This document shows, piece after piece, positions 33,901 through 43,879 of a DNA stretch of 64,000 nt; position 1 is the first letter of the stretch; each line of letters opens with the position of its first letter. Both the position numbers and the translations under genes were made by a program. The stretch lies in NCBI GenBank assembly GCA_025403435.1, contig CM046342.1:16804519-16868518 (forward strand), in the 5' to 3' direction. A model generated the notes under the pieces. That model did not search any database and was not told where the DNA came from. It was given only the letters and a program-made list of their open reading frames with translations. Source of the DNA: Artocarpus heterophyllus (Eukaryota > Streptophyta > Magnoliopsida > Rosales > Moraceae).

Positions 33901-34068
33901 GAGGTGGGAGAGAGTGGATTGGAGGTGGGTTTTGGTGTTAAGGGAGATTTGGTGGAAGAGAGAAGAGCAGTTGTGTTGGAAGGCGGTGAAGGCTTCTTGG
34001 AGGTTGAATTGGGCTTGTTTGGGAGGTGGGAAAGTTGTGGGAGTTTTATCGGAATTAGTGAAGTTCAT
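27933..34068 (-). CDS. TIC22: TIC22-like chloroplast protein import component (7 exons)
   Basis: Minus-strand exons: 34068-33523, 32696-32622, 29511-29455, 28547-28488, 28404-28324, 28235-28200, 28022-27933. Every donor is GT, every acceptor AG, every exon a multiple of three; total 945 bp, 314 residues plus TGA. The frame stays open through all seven exons. Residues 1-110 are a Ser/Pro/Asn-rich, weakly conserved leader, consistent with organelle targeting. The conserved part follows: ERLAGVPVYALSN, EEFVLVSG, KSLGLFCFRKEDAEALL, DPRMQDGSKVVAVAL, then FRLIPETSQVKNALK, GVPVFQSRSLILRS, YRPAFFRKEDLEKSL and, close to the C terminus, WDDVVFIPPGFDV. TIC22 proteins sit in the intermembrane space and inner envelope and help preproteins pass between TOC and TIC; the form resembles the TIC22-III type. 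Introns 1-3 hold transposons, apparently tolerated. Probably functional. Confidence 0.93.
28779..29150. repeat. Intronic direct duplication, offset about 267 bp
   Basis: In intron 3 the block AATGGGAATTTT ... TTAGAAATCATGTCCCC ... GATCATCAGCA occurs at 28779-28873 and again at 29046-29139 at roughly 80 percent identity by eye. The SINE-like insert lies immediately before the second copy. Confidence 0.7.
28964..29035 (+). mobile_element. SINE-like insertion with 12-bp target duplication
   Basis: A 12-base word GACGTTAAATGG occurs at about 28942-28953 and again at about 29040-29051. Between them is a short body (TAAATCCACATCTGACTCC, CACCACAAGGTG, TTTGAATCCTCCACCCCC) ending in an A-rich tail with T interruptions. 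Long TSD plus A tail plus a tRNA-type B-box-like word indicates a 5'-truncated SINE copied by LINE machinery. It lies in intron 3 of the TIC22-like gene. Confidence 0.55.
30125..32215 (-). pseudogene. 5'-truncated L1-type LINE relic in intron 2 of the TIC22-like gene
   Basis: Minus-strand similarity to plant L1 ORF2 runs from about 32215 to 30135: the RT start (ETFIALVPKKFNSCDYRWI, YKIVSKVLVSRLK), FKIDFKKAYDHNDWDFL, a thumb/linker block (IKYLGLPLG at about 31670, GGRLTLIRSVLSSLPVYF at about 31540-31560, GDFLWGG), and a zf-RVT-like C-terminal region (about 30570-30760). The reading frame has several stops and shifts, and the central palm with the (F/Y)ADD catalytic box is missing because of an internal deletion near 31740. 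The 3' end reads TTTATAAAAGTTCAGTTTCTTATCCAAAAAA as in plant L1 tails. No TSD was found. Same strand as the host gene. Confidence 0.85.
32745..33146. mobile_element. Foldback (Mutator-like) MITE with 9-bp target duplication
   Basis: The 9-bp word AAAAAAGGG flanks a ~402-bp segment (32736-32744 and 33147-33155). The two halves are inverted copies of each other over about 190 bp: TTAATTTCACAAATGG against CCATCTATGAAATTGATCC at the ends, and GGTGCTAAATATTTAACG against CGTTAAATATTTAACACC near the centre. Long inverted arms plus 9-bp TSD fit MULE-derived MITEs. It lies in intron 1 of the TIC22-like gene. Confidence 0.75.
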
Positions 34069-34526
34069 TTTTTTGTCCTTTTGTTTATTGGTGAAACAGA
34101 GGGGAAATGGAGGACGAGGGGTTTTTTTTTTGGTTTAAAAGAGGTTTTGGGTTTTAGGAGGAAGAAGATTATGTGAAACTGAAGTGAAGACGACGATGCT
34201 CTGGGGTTTGGGAAGTGCAAGTGCAGACATGTGGGGCCCGGACTTTGCTTATCTGGGTCCAATAAAGAAGAGTCTAATAAACTTTTTTTTTTAAAATGAA
34301 TTCATTATTTTAATATAAAAAAATTACCGACTCAGTCGTGACCACCCGTTTAAGGAGAGTTTGACCTTAATCACTGACAGGATTCACCAACAATAACGAA
34401 TGAAATATGGGGATAAATTTTAAGTAATGAGACACAAAAAGAAAAGAATAGCTCATGCTAAAACTAGAGCTCAACCAGACCCGTTACAAAACATCATAAT
34501 AGTCAATAAATTAAACCAGCAGATAA
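34069..34526. promoter_or_regulatory. 5' flank and presumed promoter of the TIC22-like gene
   Basis: Upstream (on the minus strand) of the ATG at 34066-34068. The first ~200 bp is pyrimidine-rich on the coding strand, as in plant 5' leaders, followed by AT-rich sequence. No clear TATA word at a fixed distance could be chosen, so the exact start is unknown. Confidence 0.35.
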
Positions 34527-34690
34527 ACCCCTTGTTTGACATTGTGGTGGGAACCAAACTCAGTTATAAACAGTGTAAAACTCTCACATACTACAGTAAC
34601 AATTTAAAAAATTGCTACAGTATAAAGCTTTCACATGCTACAGTAAAAGTGGTTCCCACCATCGGTTCCCACCACCTTCCAAACACCCCC
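34527..34690. mobile_element. Tourist-like MITE, copy 4
   Basis: 164 bp with inverted ends GTGGTGGGAACC (left) and GGTTCCCACCAC (right) inside outer ends CCTTGTTTGAC / TTCCAAACACCCCC. The core carries ACAGTGTAAAACTCTCACATACTACAGTA and its inverted repeat ACAGTATAAAGCTTTCACATGCTACAGTA. TAA precedes it (34524-34526); the right-hand TSD is altered. Confidence 0.7.
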
Positions 34691-35090
34691 AAAATCATGC
34701 TCTCCTCTTTGAGGGCACACATGACATGGCAAAGACTAAGGTCTACTAAAATATCAATACACTTTTCACTAATTACAAGATGGTGTGACAAACAAATTAA
34801 AACCAAACGTAGGAGGATTATCTCCATTATCACATCAACAGCGTCAATGCACATAAAAATCACATGTTACGGATGGGATAGAACCCGTTGCGTTTATTCT
34901 AAGAAGACAAATACAAAACCCAAATAAAAACAACACCACAGCAAAAAGGGGCACGTTGCCTCTACAAAACTTTTTTTCTACGTAAATACGTTTCTTTTTG
35001 TTTCTTTTTTTTGAAGAGCATAATTATGCATTTTTTTTAATTGGATCTAAATCCTACAGTGAAAAAGATACAAACTCGTCTTTAATTTAA
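34691..35090. other. No gene seen
   Basis: The 166-codon open frame that spans 34427-34927 runs through MITE copy 4 and flanking sequence in an unconserved frame and is not regarded as a gene. Nothing else is recognised. Confidence 0.4.
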
Positions 35091-35232
35091 CTTTGTATTT
35101 GACAAAACAGTTTAAATTCATGAGTTTTAATTGTTTACAGTATAAAGCTCTCATATACTATAAAGCTCTCTCACATATACTATATTATTTGAACTCTTTT
35201 TTGTTGTTCAATCTCATTTGCCACACAACATA
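35091..35232. mobile_element. Tourist-like MITE, copy 5 (degenerate)
   Basis: Core words ACAGTATAAAGCTCTCATATACTATAAAGCTCTCTCACATATACTAT with ends TTTGTATTTGACAAAACAG and CATTTGCCACACAACA in inverted arrangement. The TSD is not clear and the borders are approximate. Confidence 0.45.
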
Positions 35233-35829
35233 TAAATAAGCCTATACACTCAAAAAGGCCAGGTGCTTCATTGCTATCGAGAGGGGGTCGTTGATGTCCT
35301 CTGATCACGATGGTTAGTGGTGACCCACACTCAAGTTGCAACAAAGATGAAGGTTGCCCCTATTGCAATAGATGTGGTCATTGCATCTCAACAGAATGTG
35401 GATCATTGTGCCCATATTGCGATTCCTTCATAACGAAGTCACAAAAGTGATCACTAAATTGTTGCAACATGGTCGCAACCTAGTTGCGATTTTGATCGTG
35501 ACGGGGATCACGACTTTCGTTGCGATTCCGTTGCAACAAAGCTTTTTGCCATCCACCATCGTCAACATAGGGCCTAAAACTTTTTGGTGAACACTGTCAA
35601 AATTATCTTTAAATCATGTTTAGTTGTTTTTTTGAGAGATTGTTTGGACGGTGGGAACAAGTTATATTGTTGAATTTTGTTATCGTATTTTATATTTTAT
35701 TGTTCTGTTGAGTAAATAATCCCTAAAAATGAACAAAAAAAAAAGACTCTCAATTACTTTTATGTTTCTTCAGTAAAATTGGTTTTATTTTTTAAAAAAA
35801 TCATTTTTATTGTTGAGTAACCGAGGAAT
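35233..35829. other. No gene seen; cluster of TTGCAAC/TTGCGA words
   Basis: 35330-35545 is unusually rich in TTGCAAC, TTGCGATT and CGCAAC words, including GTTGCAACAAAG at both ends (35335 and 35532). No ORF of note and no known family. Confidence 0.35.
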
Positions 35830-36480
35830 TCTCAAGTTGGTTACTAGGCCCATAGATGCCCAAGACAGATCACAACCCATATTGTCATGGTGATGTCCCA
35901 AAAAGCATGTCTACGGAATAATGCCCGAGAAGGATTAAAATAATCAAACCGTGTTTTATATTCAAATTAAAGATCTTCAAGACGAAGAAAAACAGTCAGT
36001 CTTATCAAAATCTACAAAATTTAAGTATTTAGAAGAGATAAATCTTATAAGAGATTATAGAGATGTCACTAAGCCAATTAGGTAGGGGATTATTATGTAT
36101 TCAAATATTAAATTGTACTTAAAGGATTAGGCTATGGTCGACCCTAGAAATATATAAAAAGATGCTAGCTCTAGAAAGCAGCCTAAGTCCAATTCTTGGC
36201 GCAAACTTATTGTAAATAGCTTTCTTATAATTAAATCTCCATGCCCAAGAAAACTTAAAGTGGACGTGACCTTCAATTGAGGTGAACCATTATAAATACT
36301 TGTGTGTTCTTGCTATTGTTTTCTTTTACTGTTTACTTACTTTATTCGTGAGTGATTATCTCAGTGAGAAATTAGAAATATCCTTGTTAGACAAGTTTCA
36401 TCCGTGGCAATTTTAATTTCCAAAACAAAACTGCAAACAAACATTACTTTCAAACTATTTTTTAATAACCTTGTTGGGAA
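35830..36480 (+). mobile_element. Probable LTR fragment of a gypsy-type element
   Basis: It has the layout of a retrotransposon LTR: TATATAAAAAG at 36151-36161, then about 100 bp downstream AACTTAAAGTGGACGTGACC and GGTGAACCATTATAAATAC, blocks that recur in plant gypsy LTR 3' ends. Terminal TG/CA borders and a TSD were not identified. Low confidence in extent. Confidence 0.35.
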
Positions 36481-36849
36481 ACATGAAAAAAAAAAAAAAA
36501 AAAGATCAATGAGGGCCTAAAAATATGAATACAATGTCTATTTCGTCAATTTCCTCTCTGATTTGTTCCTCTACTTTTTTTGTGCCTTCTTTTCGTTTTA
36601 AATCCCTTATTCTCTCTTTGTTTTGATTTGATGTGTGCTGCATTTGATACTCATTTTCCTTTCCTTGAAACACTTTTTTTCTTTCCCCGGTCCTCTTACT
36701 TTTGTGGCTTCATGAACTGGTGAAATTTGGTGTCTATTCCAATGCATTGTGTGGTTTGGATTGGCTGTAGTTGAGAGATTCTTGAAATTGTGATTTTTGT
36801 TGCAGTAATTGTACGGACTTGAAAAGGAAGTGGGTGTAGTAGTGAAAAA
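36481..36849. other. No gene seen
   Basis: Contains an A run at 36487-36503 and pyrimidine-rich sequence; no coding similarity. Confidence 0.4.
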
Positions 36850-37015
36850 GCCTTTTTCCTATCCTTTTAATATTAAGCCTCAATTAAAGCCGATAAATAG
36901 TATAAAGCTCTTAATAGCTACAGTGAAAAACAAAACATTGCTACAATATAAAGCGCTCACATATTACAATTTTCAAACCAATATTTTTAATTCCAACCAC
37001 TCTCTCAAACACCCT
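36850..37015. mobile_element. Tourist-like MITE, copy 6 (degenerate)
   Basis: Core AGTATAAAGCTCTTAATAGCTACAGTG with the second arm CTACAATATAAAGCGCTCACATATTACA and the right terminal repeat CTCTCAAACACCC. The left end is poorly preserved; its position is set from the 164-167 bp family size. Confidence 0.5.
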
Positions 37016-37401
37016 ATAAGAGATGAATCAAGTAAAATGTCCCTTTTTATATTATATTGAAAAAAACCAAATCTTCTTCCTCCAGAATTTGAAAGTTTCG
37101 TTGAACACTAAGGTAAGTTCCTTTTAGTAGTAGAACAAGATTTTATTGATAGTATTATTGAACAAGCACCATATTTTAAAACTTAATAGGTGTTTCTCTT
37201 ATTTCCTATTTTTTTTATCCAAATTCCATCTTAGCATTGTATTGGTCCACCAAGATCAAGGAAAAACAATGTAGCTTGTTCAAATCCCATTGATTCCCGG
37301 TCTAGCACAGAACTCTTTTGGTCTTAAGAGTGTTGAAGAAAATTTGTTTATCGAATCATATTTCAAATCTTTTGTGATAGTATTTTTTCTCACAAAAATT
37401 T

Positions 37402-37568
37402 ATATCGTGTTTGGTAAACTTAGTTTCAACTTATTAGTTCTAACTTAAACAACGTAAAAATCTCATATGCAATAGCATAAAGTAAAAGTATACTACAGTG
37501 TAAAGCTCTAAATGCTATAGTACTTTTAGTTCTAACTCTCATTTCTAACTTAATTCCCAAGCACCCCA
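37402..37568. mobile_element. Tourist-like MITE, copy 7
   Basis: TTA at 37399-37401 and 37569-37571 flank 167 bp with ends TATCGTGTTTGGTAAAC / TTCCCAAGCACCCCA and the family core CTACAGTGTAAAGCTCTAAATGCTATAG. Confidence 0.65.
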
Positions 37569-37729
37569 TTAAATTTTTTATCAAACCTATAAACCAAATT
37601 GGCTTATCAAACTCAATTCAAATTGAAAACACAACTTGAATTACGGACAAAATTTCTTTACCAAACATTTATTTGAATGAATCTTACAATTTGGATCGCT
37701 CAAATTTGCTTCCAATCATCAAACAATAT

Positions 37730-38960
37730 GACCTTTAAAGTTACAAATTTTAGTACATGACCCTTGGGACGACCTGTATTTGTGGAAATATTGTTAAGAA
37801 AGTGCGCCCTGAAACTGAATTTCACTCTGTACACTTTTTGTCACTCATATGCACATGGAGGACACTTTGGATCAAAGAGAACCACACATAAAGCCCTTGA
37901 TTGTTGTATCCATTGGCCGTCGTTGTTTTAAGCACTCATACCTCTTCTACAAGTCATATGATCATTGTCAAGGGTGGTAGGTAATATAGGTGCTTGAAAT
38001 CAAATGCCACTGACCCCTATTTTTGTTATTGAAATCTTTGATGTTTGGGACATTGATTTCATGGGACATTTTCCCTCTTCTTTTGGTAATTTTTATATTA
38101 TACTTACAATTAATTATGTGTTGAAATGGGTGGAAGCAAAAGCCACCAAGGTTGATGATTCTTAAATTATTGTAGATTTTGTAAAGTCTAACATCTTTGT
38201 AAGATTTGGAACACTGAAAGCAATGATCAACAATAGAGGTACACATTTTTACAACAGATCAATCGAAGCTCTGTGAAGAAAATACAGCATCACACACAGA
38301 GTCTCCACTACATACCATCCATAAACTAGTGGACAAGCTGAAGTATCCAACCAAGAAGTAAAATCTATTCTTGAAAAGACGGTTAACCCGAATTGGAAAG
38401 ATCGGAGTCTACGACCCGATGATGCATTTTGGGCATATAGGATAGCATACAAGACACCCATTGAAATGTCCCCTTATCGGTTGGTGTACGGTAAGCCATG
38501 TCATCTTTTAGTTGAGCTAGAACATAGAGCATTTTAAGGTGTGAAGCAATGCAACATGGAGATGGAGATGGAGATGGAGATCACGGGACAACAAAGGAAG
38601 CTTCAACTGCAAGAGCTAGAGGAAATTCAGAATGATGCTTATGAGAGCTCAAAAATTTACAAGGAAAAAACTAAGGCCTTTCATGACAAGATGATCTCCT
38701 GCAAGACTTTTTGTTGTGGGACAGAAAGTTCTTTTATTCCATGCACGTCTTAAGTTGTTTTTAGGTAAGTTGTGTTCTTGTAAGGTTGGACCATTTGTTG
38801 TTACTAATGTCTTTTCTCATAGTGCAGTTGAAATACAAAGCATGAAGATAGCAAGCACATTTAATGTGAATGGACATTGCTTGAAGCCATACTATGAGGG
38901 ATTTATGACACATAATGTAGAGGTGGCACCACTCGATGAGCCAGCCTACCTTCATGAATG
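37730..38960 (+). pseudogene. Athila-type gypsy integrase relic (second Athila copy)
   Basis: In several frames the stretch matches the end of the Athila polyprotein: the HHCC region (about 37750-37960: 'HSYAHGGHF'-like block), the catalytic core (about 38045-38270: IDFMGHFPSSFG, YVLKWVEAKAT, FVKSNIFVRFGT), SGQAEVSN (38331-38354), and the C-terminal part to 38960 ([73 protein letters not shown]). Multiple stops and shifts. A hexanucleotide GGAGAT repeat (38556-38580) expands a Met-Glu run. No RT is present upstream, so the element is 5'-truncated here. Confidence 0.85.
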
Positions 38961-40569
38961 ACGCAAGTCTGCGTCAGGCTGAGGACACTAAACCAAGTCT
39001 TATTGGGAGGCTGCCCAACAGATGGTAAGCACGCCATAATAGATATGATTTCTCTTACACTCCTCTATTCTATCTTTTTATTTTGTCTATGCATTTTTGT
39101 ATTTTCTTGTATGAAATAAAAGTGAAAACGTCAAACCTTCTTCGATCAATTAAGTCCTCTCCACTTAATATTCTTTTTATTGTTAAACATTAAGGACAAT
39201 GTTCAATTTAAGTTTGGGGGTACTTAATATTCTTTTTATTGCTAAACATTGATAATAATGTTTAGTTTAAGTTTGGAGGGATGACACAAAAAAAAAATTG
39301 AAATTTTTTAACAAAATTTTCTACCCTTTTGTTTCTTTTAGTTTTATTTTTTTGTTTAAAATTTAAACTTGTATGTTGAGTTGATGTCTAAGGCCAATGA
39401 TAGAACCTGTTTTAAAATGTGTATAACTCCTGAAAAATGAAAAACATTGTGTCTGTGTGTGCTTGATTCATTTATTGGCTCTACTCTGCTTAGATTTCTT
39501 TGAACACTTAAATGCACATAACCATGATCACTTAGTTGTTTGCAAGCTTGGAGAATGTTTATGTCAATTTAGCAACTTTCAAATGATCTCACAAATTCTA
39601 GAGCTCGTCTGATTATCTTTCAAGGCGAAATCCTAAGCTACATGATATTAAGGATATAATTTAGGCCATCTTTGGACCTTTTGAGCTTTTCTGAGCTTAC
39701 CATGTGATACACAATTTATCCTTAGTCACCTCGTTGAGCTTTATTTTGTCATTTACTTTGTCATATACAAATTATAACTTCGTTGTTATTTATTTTCTAT
39801 CCTGTTTAACCCTTCACCCATAAGCATGTTGGTCATTCTGTGACATATTTTGGAAGTTTATTATCCTTGTACCTGGGAGAAAGGGTGGTATTGTGATATA
39901 TTGTTTGGTACCATTATTTTTATTGTGGTTCATGATAGTAAAAAAAAATAAACAAAAAAAAAAGAATGAAAAATGAATACATGTGGATGACAAAAGAAGG
40001 AAAAGTTCAAGTTTTGGGGTGTTTCGTATTTGGGATAATGATTTGTTCTCGGTAGAAGATATGTGAACAAATGAATATGTTTATGAGTGATTTGAACCTC
40101 ACTTATATCCAAATATCCTACCTCTTACCCAAGCCATATATTACAAGCTTTATAAAGTCCTAATCATCCTTAAATGTTTTGTTGCCTACATTGGTGGAGA
40201 AAGATATGAAAGACAAGCCTATGGAGCACCAATTTCCTCACCTAGAGCTACTTCAACCACTGATTTGCATAAACTAATCCGGGCTATAGCAGTTAAGCAT
40301 AATCGGTTATTCACAAACACATTTAGAGGGTCTAAGTAAGATAGAGTCAGCATTTGAATTGAACTCTACACATTCATTATGTTTTGAGTTTTTCTTGAGC
40401 TATGTAAGTTGTGAAAATATCGAGGCCTCTAAATTCATCAACTCATCACTTGTTTGTTCTTGTGTGTTTTCAGTTTTAGTTTTTCTTTTTCTTTTGCTTG
40501 AAGAGAAAAAAAAAAAGGCTAAGTTTGGGGGTATTTTAATAACACGTAAAAATGTACATGTTCATTAGT
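38961..40569 (+). mobile_element. Athila-type 3' region after pol
   Basis: Directly after the integrase end lies TCTTATTGGGAGGCTGCCCAA (38998-39018), the counterpart of the block at 10799. A TTTAAGTTTGGGGG purine-rich word occurs at about 39206, as a variant at about 39267, and again at about 40519. Downstream blocks parallel 10850-12400, e.g. TTACCCAAGCC...TTACAAGC...AGTCCTAATCATCC (40115-40170). No long ORF: the env-like reading frame known in some Athila members is not recognisable. Confidence 0.6.
39162..39280. repeat. 59-bp tandem duplication around the TTTAAGTTTGGGGG word
   Basis: TACTTAATATTCTTTTTATT ... TTAAGTTTGGRGG occurs twice in tandem (about 39162-39220 and 39221-39280). Confidence 0.8.
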
Positions 40570-41140
40570 TTAAAATAATTTGTTTAACATTTTAGTTGTT
40601 ATTAAAACCTCTAATTAAGCATTTCTGTGTACTTCTAGCATTTAAGTTGATTTCTAGAAAATATGTTTAATTTCATGTTTCTAGTATTTAATTATATTTT
40701 TGGTAATTTCTAGAAATGTTTTTAAGTATTAGTAATTTTATTTTTTGTAAAATATATTTTAAATAGCAAATTTAATTAAGTTTGATTTTGATTTTGATTT
40801 TGATTTTAATATTTATTTTGACTTTAAATTTTGTTTTTAGTTTAGTTTGCATTAAATGTATGTTTGCTTATTTTTAGTAATTCTTATTTTGTAAAGAATA
40901 AATTTTTTTTGGGCTAACTTGTGTGAATATTTGAACCAGAAGCAAAAATAAAAGAAAAAAATAATTAGAAAACCAACTTTGGGGTAAAAGAATTAATTTG
41001 GACAAGTAGGGATAAGCTACTTTTGAGCCACCTAAAGATAAGCCAAGCTGACAACTAAGCCGCGCCAAGCCACGTCCAAGGATGTGCTTGAACCCGAGTC
41101 GAGACTAAGCCGCGACAAGGGGGCCCACCCATGTGGGCTA
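40570..41140 (+). mobile_element. Probable Athila-type 3' LTR part, borders unclear
   Basis: AT-rich sequence with a (GATTTT)n run at 40782-40806, then a GC-rising part (40980-41140). Position after the Athila 3' region suggests the LTR, but I could not match it convincingly to 12641-13100 by eye and no terminal motif was found. Confidence 0.3.
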
Positions 41141-41449
41141 TCAATGCAGCCCTTGATTCGTTGTGGGTGAGTGCTTCAACGCCCGCAATCTCAAGTGTCT
41201 AAGAGCATAAACAAAGACCTTATCGATGGTAGAGAATATCCTAAGCTCGCTCCTCAGCTCCAGCCAAACGATGGAGCCAAATTCCACACAACCAACGCCC
41301 GGATTCATGCTATTTCTTCCTCCCATGAGCTGCAAAGCATTGAATCATGAACCCAAATTTGCCCAACTAACCCCTGCCAAGATGACGTCCCTCTTACTGT
41401 CCTACCGAGCAAGTTACAATTGCCAGGCAAAACGCCGCTGACGTCTTGA

Positions 41450-42689
41450 GGACAAGTACCTAAGAAGCCAGGCGATTGACGGGGGAGCCATCATTGCCTA
41501 GTTTTGAGGACTCTTCTGATGGTTCCCTCTATTTAGGGTGGCCCGTAGCCGATGAAGAACTTGAAGATGTGATTAAGCAACTTTACCTGCCAGGCCAACT
41601 CTAAATCGAAGGTTTGACCCTAAGGATTTTTTTTTTTTTGCCGACGTCACCTTCACTTGTGTTTTTTCTTCTTTTGTAGATATTTCGTCCAGGGAGCTAT
41701 CCAGGTAGGAGAGGCAGTGGCAGATAAAGGACATTCGTCATCAGACCAAAGGGAATGAGACTGCTAGGTCGAAGAGGAGGAAGACCAAGAAGGCCAAGTA
41801 GCCCCCAACAGTCAACCCTTCAAGCATTCCGCCTTTGCTACCAACGAGACATAGGGCCTCAACAAGCTGAGATGATGGCACTTCACCCCATCATGCAGTT
41901 GTTTTGCCACCACCAACCAACCCGCCGAGAAGGTGTCGTCGGATGCGCCCACATGTGGTCAAGTTCCTGGAGGATTCCTTGCTCGATGAAGACTTCTTCT
42001 TATCGGTTAGGAACCAGTCCTACCAGGACTGCTACAGCATAGCCTTTCAGCAAATCATCTAAGTAGGTTTGGTCTAAAGTCCCGAGCTTTTCAATACTTT
42101 GTATTTTCATCTTCTTTCCCTAACTCCATCCTCTTGTAGGCAGTGCAACTCCAAAGCTCGCCGATCTCAGGGCCGAGCATCAAATGAACATTGAGCGAGA
42201 AAAAGCTGAGAAGGCCACCAAGGAGAAGAAGGAGGTGGAGAAAATGTTCGAGAGAGCATGACCGAGGTTGCTTGAGTGAAGGCATCACTGGAGGCTAATG
42301 TTGGTCGGGCATAAGAGGAGGCCTGGAAGACTCGGGAGGAAACTTGATAGGCCCAGCCAACCTCCTCATGGAACAAAAGAAGGTCCGAGCAACAAAGGAC
42401 GAGTATGATCAATTCTTATAAAACGAGCTGCTCGGGAGGTTGACCTAGGTGGTAAAGGAGTTCAAGCAGTCTGGCAAGTTTGCTGACCAGTACTATCTCA
42501 GGATGAAGGACCCATAGGAGCACTTGCTGGAGAAGCATCCCAAGGCCGCCGCCATGGACTGGTCCTTAATTGTGGACCCTAAGGTGGGAGAGGACGAGGT
42601 GGCGGGCGAGGAGACCCCTACGCCAACTAAGCAGGGCGACGGCAAGCAAGCGGTTGTTGACTTGGATGCCAAGGATAACGCCCAGCCTT
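41450..42689 (+). pseudogene. Antisense additional ORF (aORF) of the Tat/Retand element, broken
   Basis: On the strand opposite to the pol of the same element, pieces of a protein with coiled-coil character can be read: SLPSFEDSSDGSLYLGW and DEELEDVIKQLYLPG at about 41490-41605, REKAEKATKEKKEVEKMFE at about 42198-42255, and KEFKQSGKFADQYYLRMKD, then AAAMDWSLIVDP at 42456-42585, ending in a stop at 42690. It resembles the plant 'gypsy-type transposon' proteins (Transposase_28-like family) carried as an extra ORF between pol and 3' LTR in Tat-lineage elements. An intron-like T tract and AG (41630-41680) suggest a spliced gene. Several stops; inactive. Confidence 0.5.
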
Positions 42690-43170
42690 GATGGAGCAAT
42701 AATTCTTTTCCCCTTTTCCTTGTCCTTGATTTTTTTTTTAATGCCTGGGTTTGGGAGGTGCCTAGTTACCTATACCTCCTCTAGACATCTTTAATGACAT
42801 TTAGACTTTTTCCAAGTTAAGATCTTTTTGAATTCAAACTCTATTTTACATTTTACTTTATTTTCATTTTATATTATATTTTTTGCTTTTGGGGCCAACC
42901 AGGAACTTGTCCATTTTTTGACCAAGCGGGAGTTGTTTGTCCAGCTTGGGCCTTTTTTTTAGGACTTTCCGTCTAGCTCGAGCGGGCTATGGTAGTGCAT
43001 GCATAGTACCCTAGTGCCCCCTGAGACTTGCTGAGTCCTTTAAGACTTATGCAAGTCTATTTATGGTCAAAAGGTGTGTTTCCCATGTCATCACCAGTGT
43101 TCGATGTGACTATTGATCAAATAGTCCACGATGCAATCGAACTAGTGGACTGGTGTTTCAAGTCCACTTG
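42690..43170. repeat. 481-bp direct duplication, copy 1
   Basis: From GATGGAGC to AGTCCACTTG; nearly identical to 43186-43666. Non-coding spacer between the aORF end and the pol end of the Retand element. The last codons of the aORF touch its left border. Confidence 0.95.
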
Positions 43171-43185
43171 AATTCACTGACTATT

Positions 43186-43666
43186 GATGGAGCCCTAATT
43201 CTTTTCCCCTTTTCCTTGTCCTTGATTTTTTTTTTAATGCCTGGGTTTGGGAGGTGCCTGGTTACCTATACCTCCTCTAGACATCTTTAATGACATTTAG
43301 ACTTTTTCCAAGTTAAGATCTTTTTGAATTCAAACTCTATTTTGCATTTTACTTTATTTTCATTTTATATTATATTTTTTGCTTTTGGGGCCAACCAGGA
43401 ACTTGTCCATTTTTTGACCAAGCGGGAGTTGTTTGTCCAGCTTGGGCCTTTTTTTTGGGACTTTCCGTCTAGTTCGAGCGGGCTATGGCAGTGCATGCAT
43501 AGTACCCTAGTGCCCCCTAAGACTTGCTGAGTCCTTTAAGACTTATGCAAGTCTATTTATGGTCGAAAGGTGTGTTTCCCATGTCATCACCAGTGTTCGA
43601 TGTGACTATTGATCAAATAGTCCACGATGCAATCGAACTGGTGGACTGGTGTTTCAAGTCCACTTG
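43186..43666. repeat. 481-bp direct duplication, copy 2
   Basis: Repeats 42690-43170 with an offset of 496 bp and only scattered single-base differences (for example A/G at the CTAGTGGAC/CTGGTGGAC site). The 15-bp spacer AATTCACTGACTATT lies between the copies. Confidence 0.95.
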
Positions 43667-43879
43667 TGGTCGGGTGTACACCAACTAGCCCCCCAGTTAG
43701 GAGTTAAACAGTCCACCTTGTTAGGAGTGTCCTTTTCTAGGGTTTGAATTACACAGAGGAACTCTTTGAATTGTACTCTCATTGATGTGTTTAATACATT
43801 TTTCTACTCTATTTTGAAAATTTTTAGTTACAAAAAAGAATGCTAGGGCTAGAGGTCAAAAAAGGTGTTTTGGCTCCTG

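Noticed and set aside
33782..34176. Two plus-strand open frames of 97-118 codons
   Set aside because: They lie antisense over exon 1 and the 5' leader of the TIC22-like gene, where the minus-strand frame has clear family similarity.
34427..34927. 166-codon plus-strand open frame
   Set aside because: It runs through a MITE and unrelated flanks, has no recognised domain and low-complexity ends. It is the chance result of few stops in this frame.
41226..41441. 71-codon open frame as an independent gene
   Set aside because: It lies at the edge of the Retand aORF region in a non-matching frame, with no family similarity.
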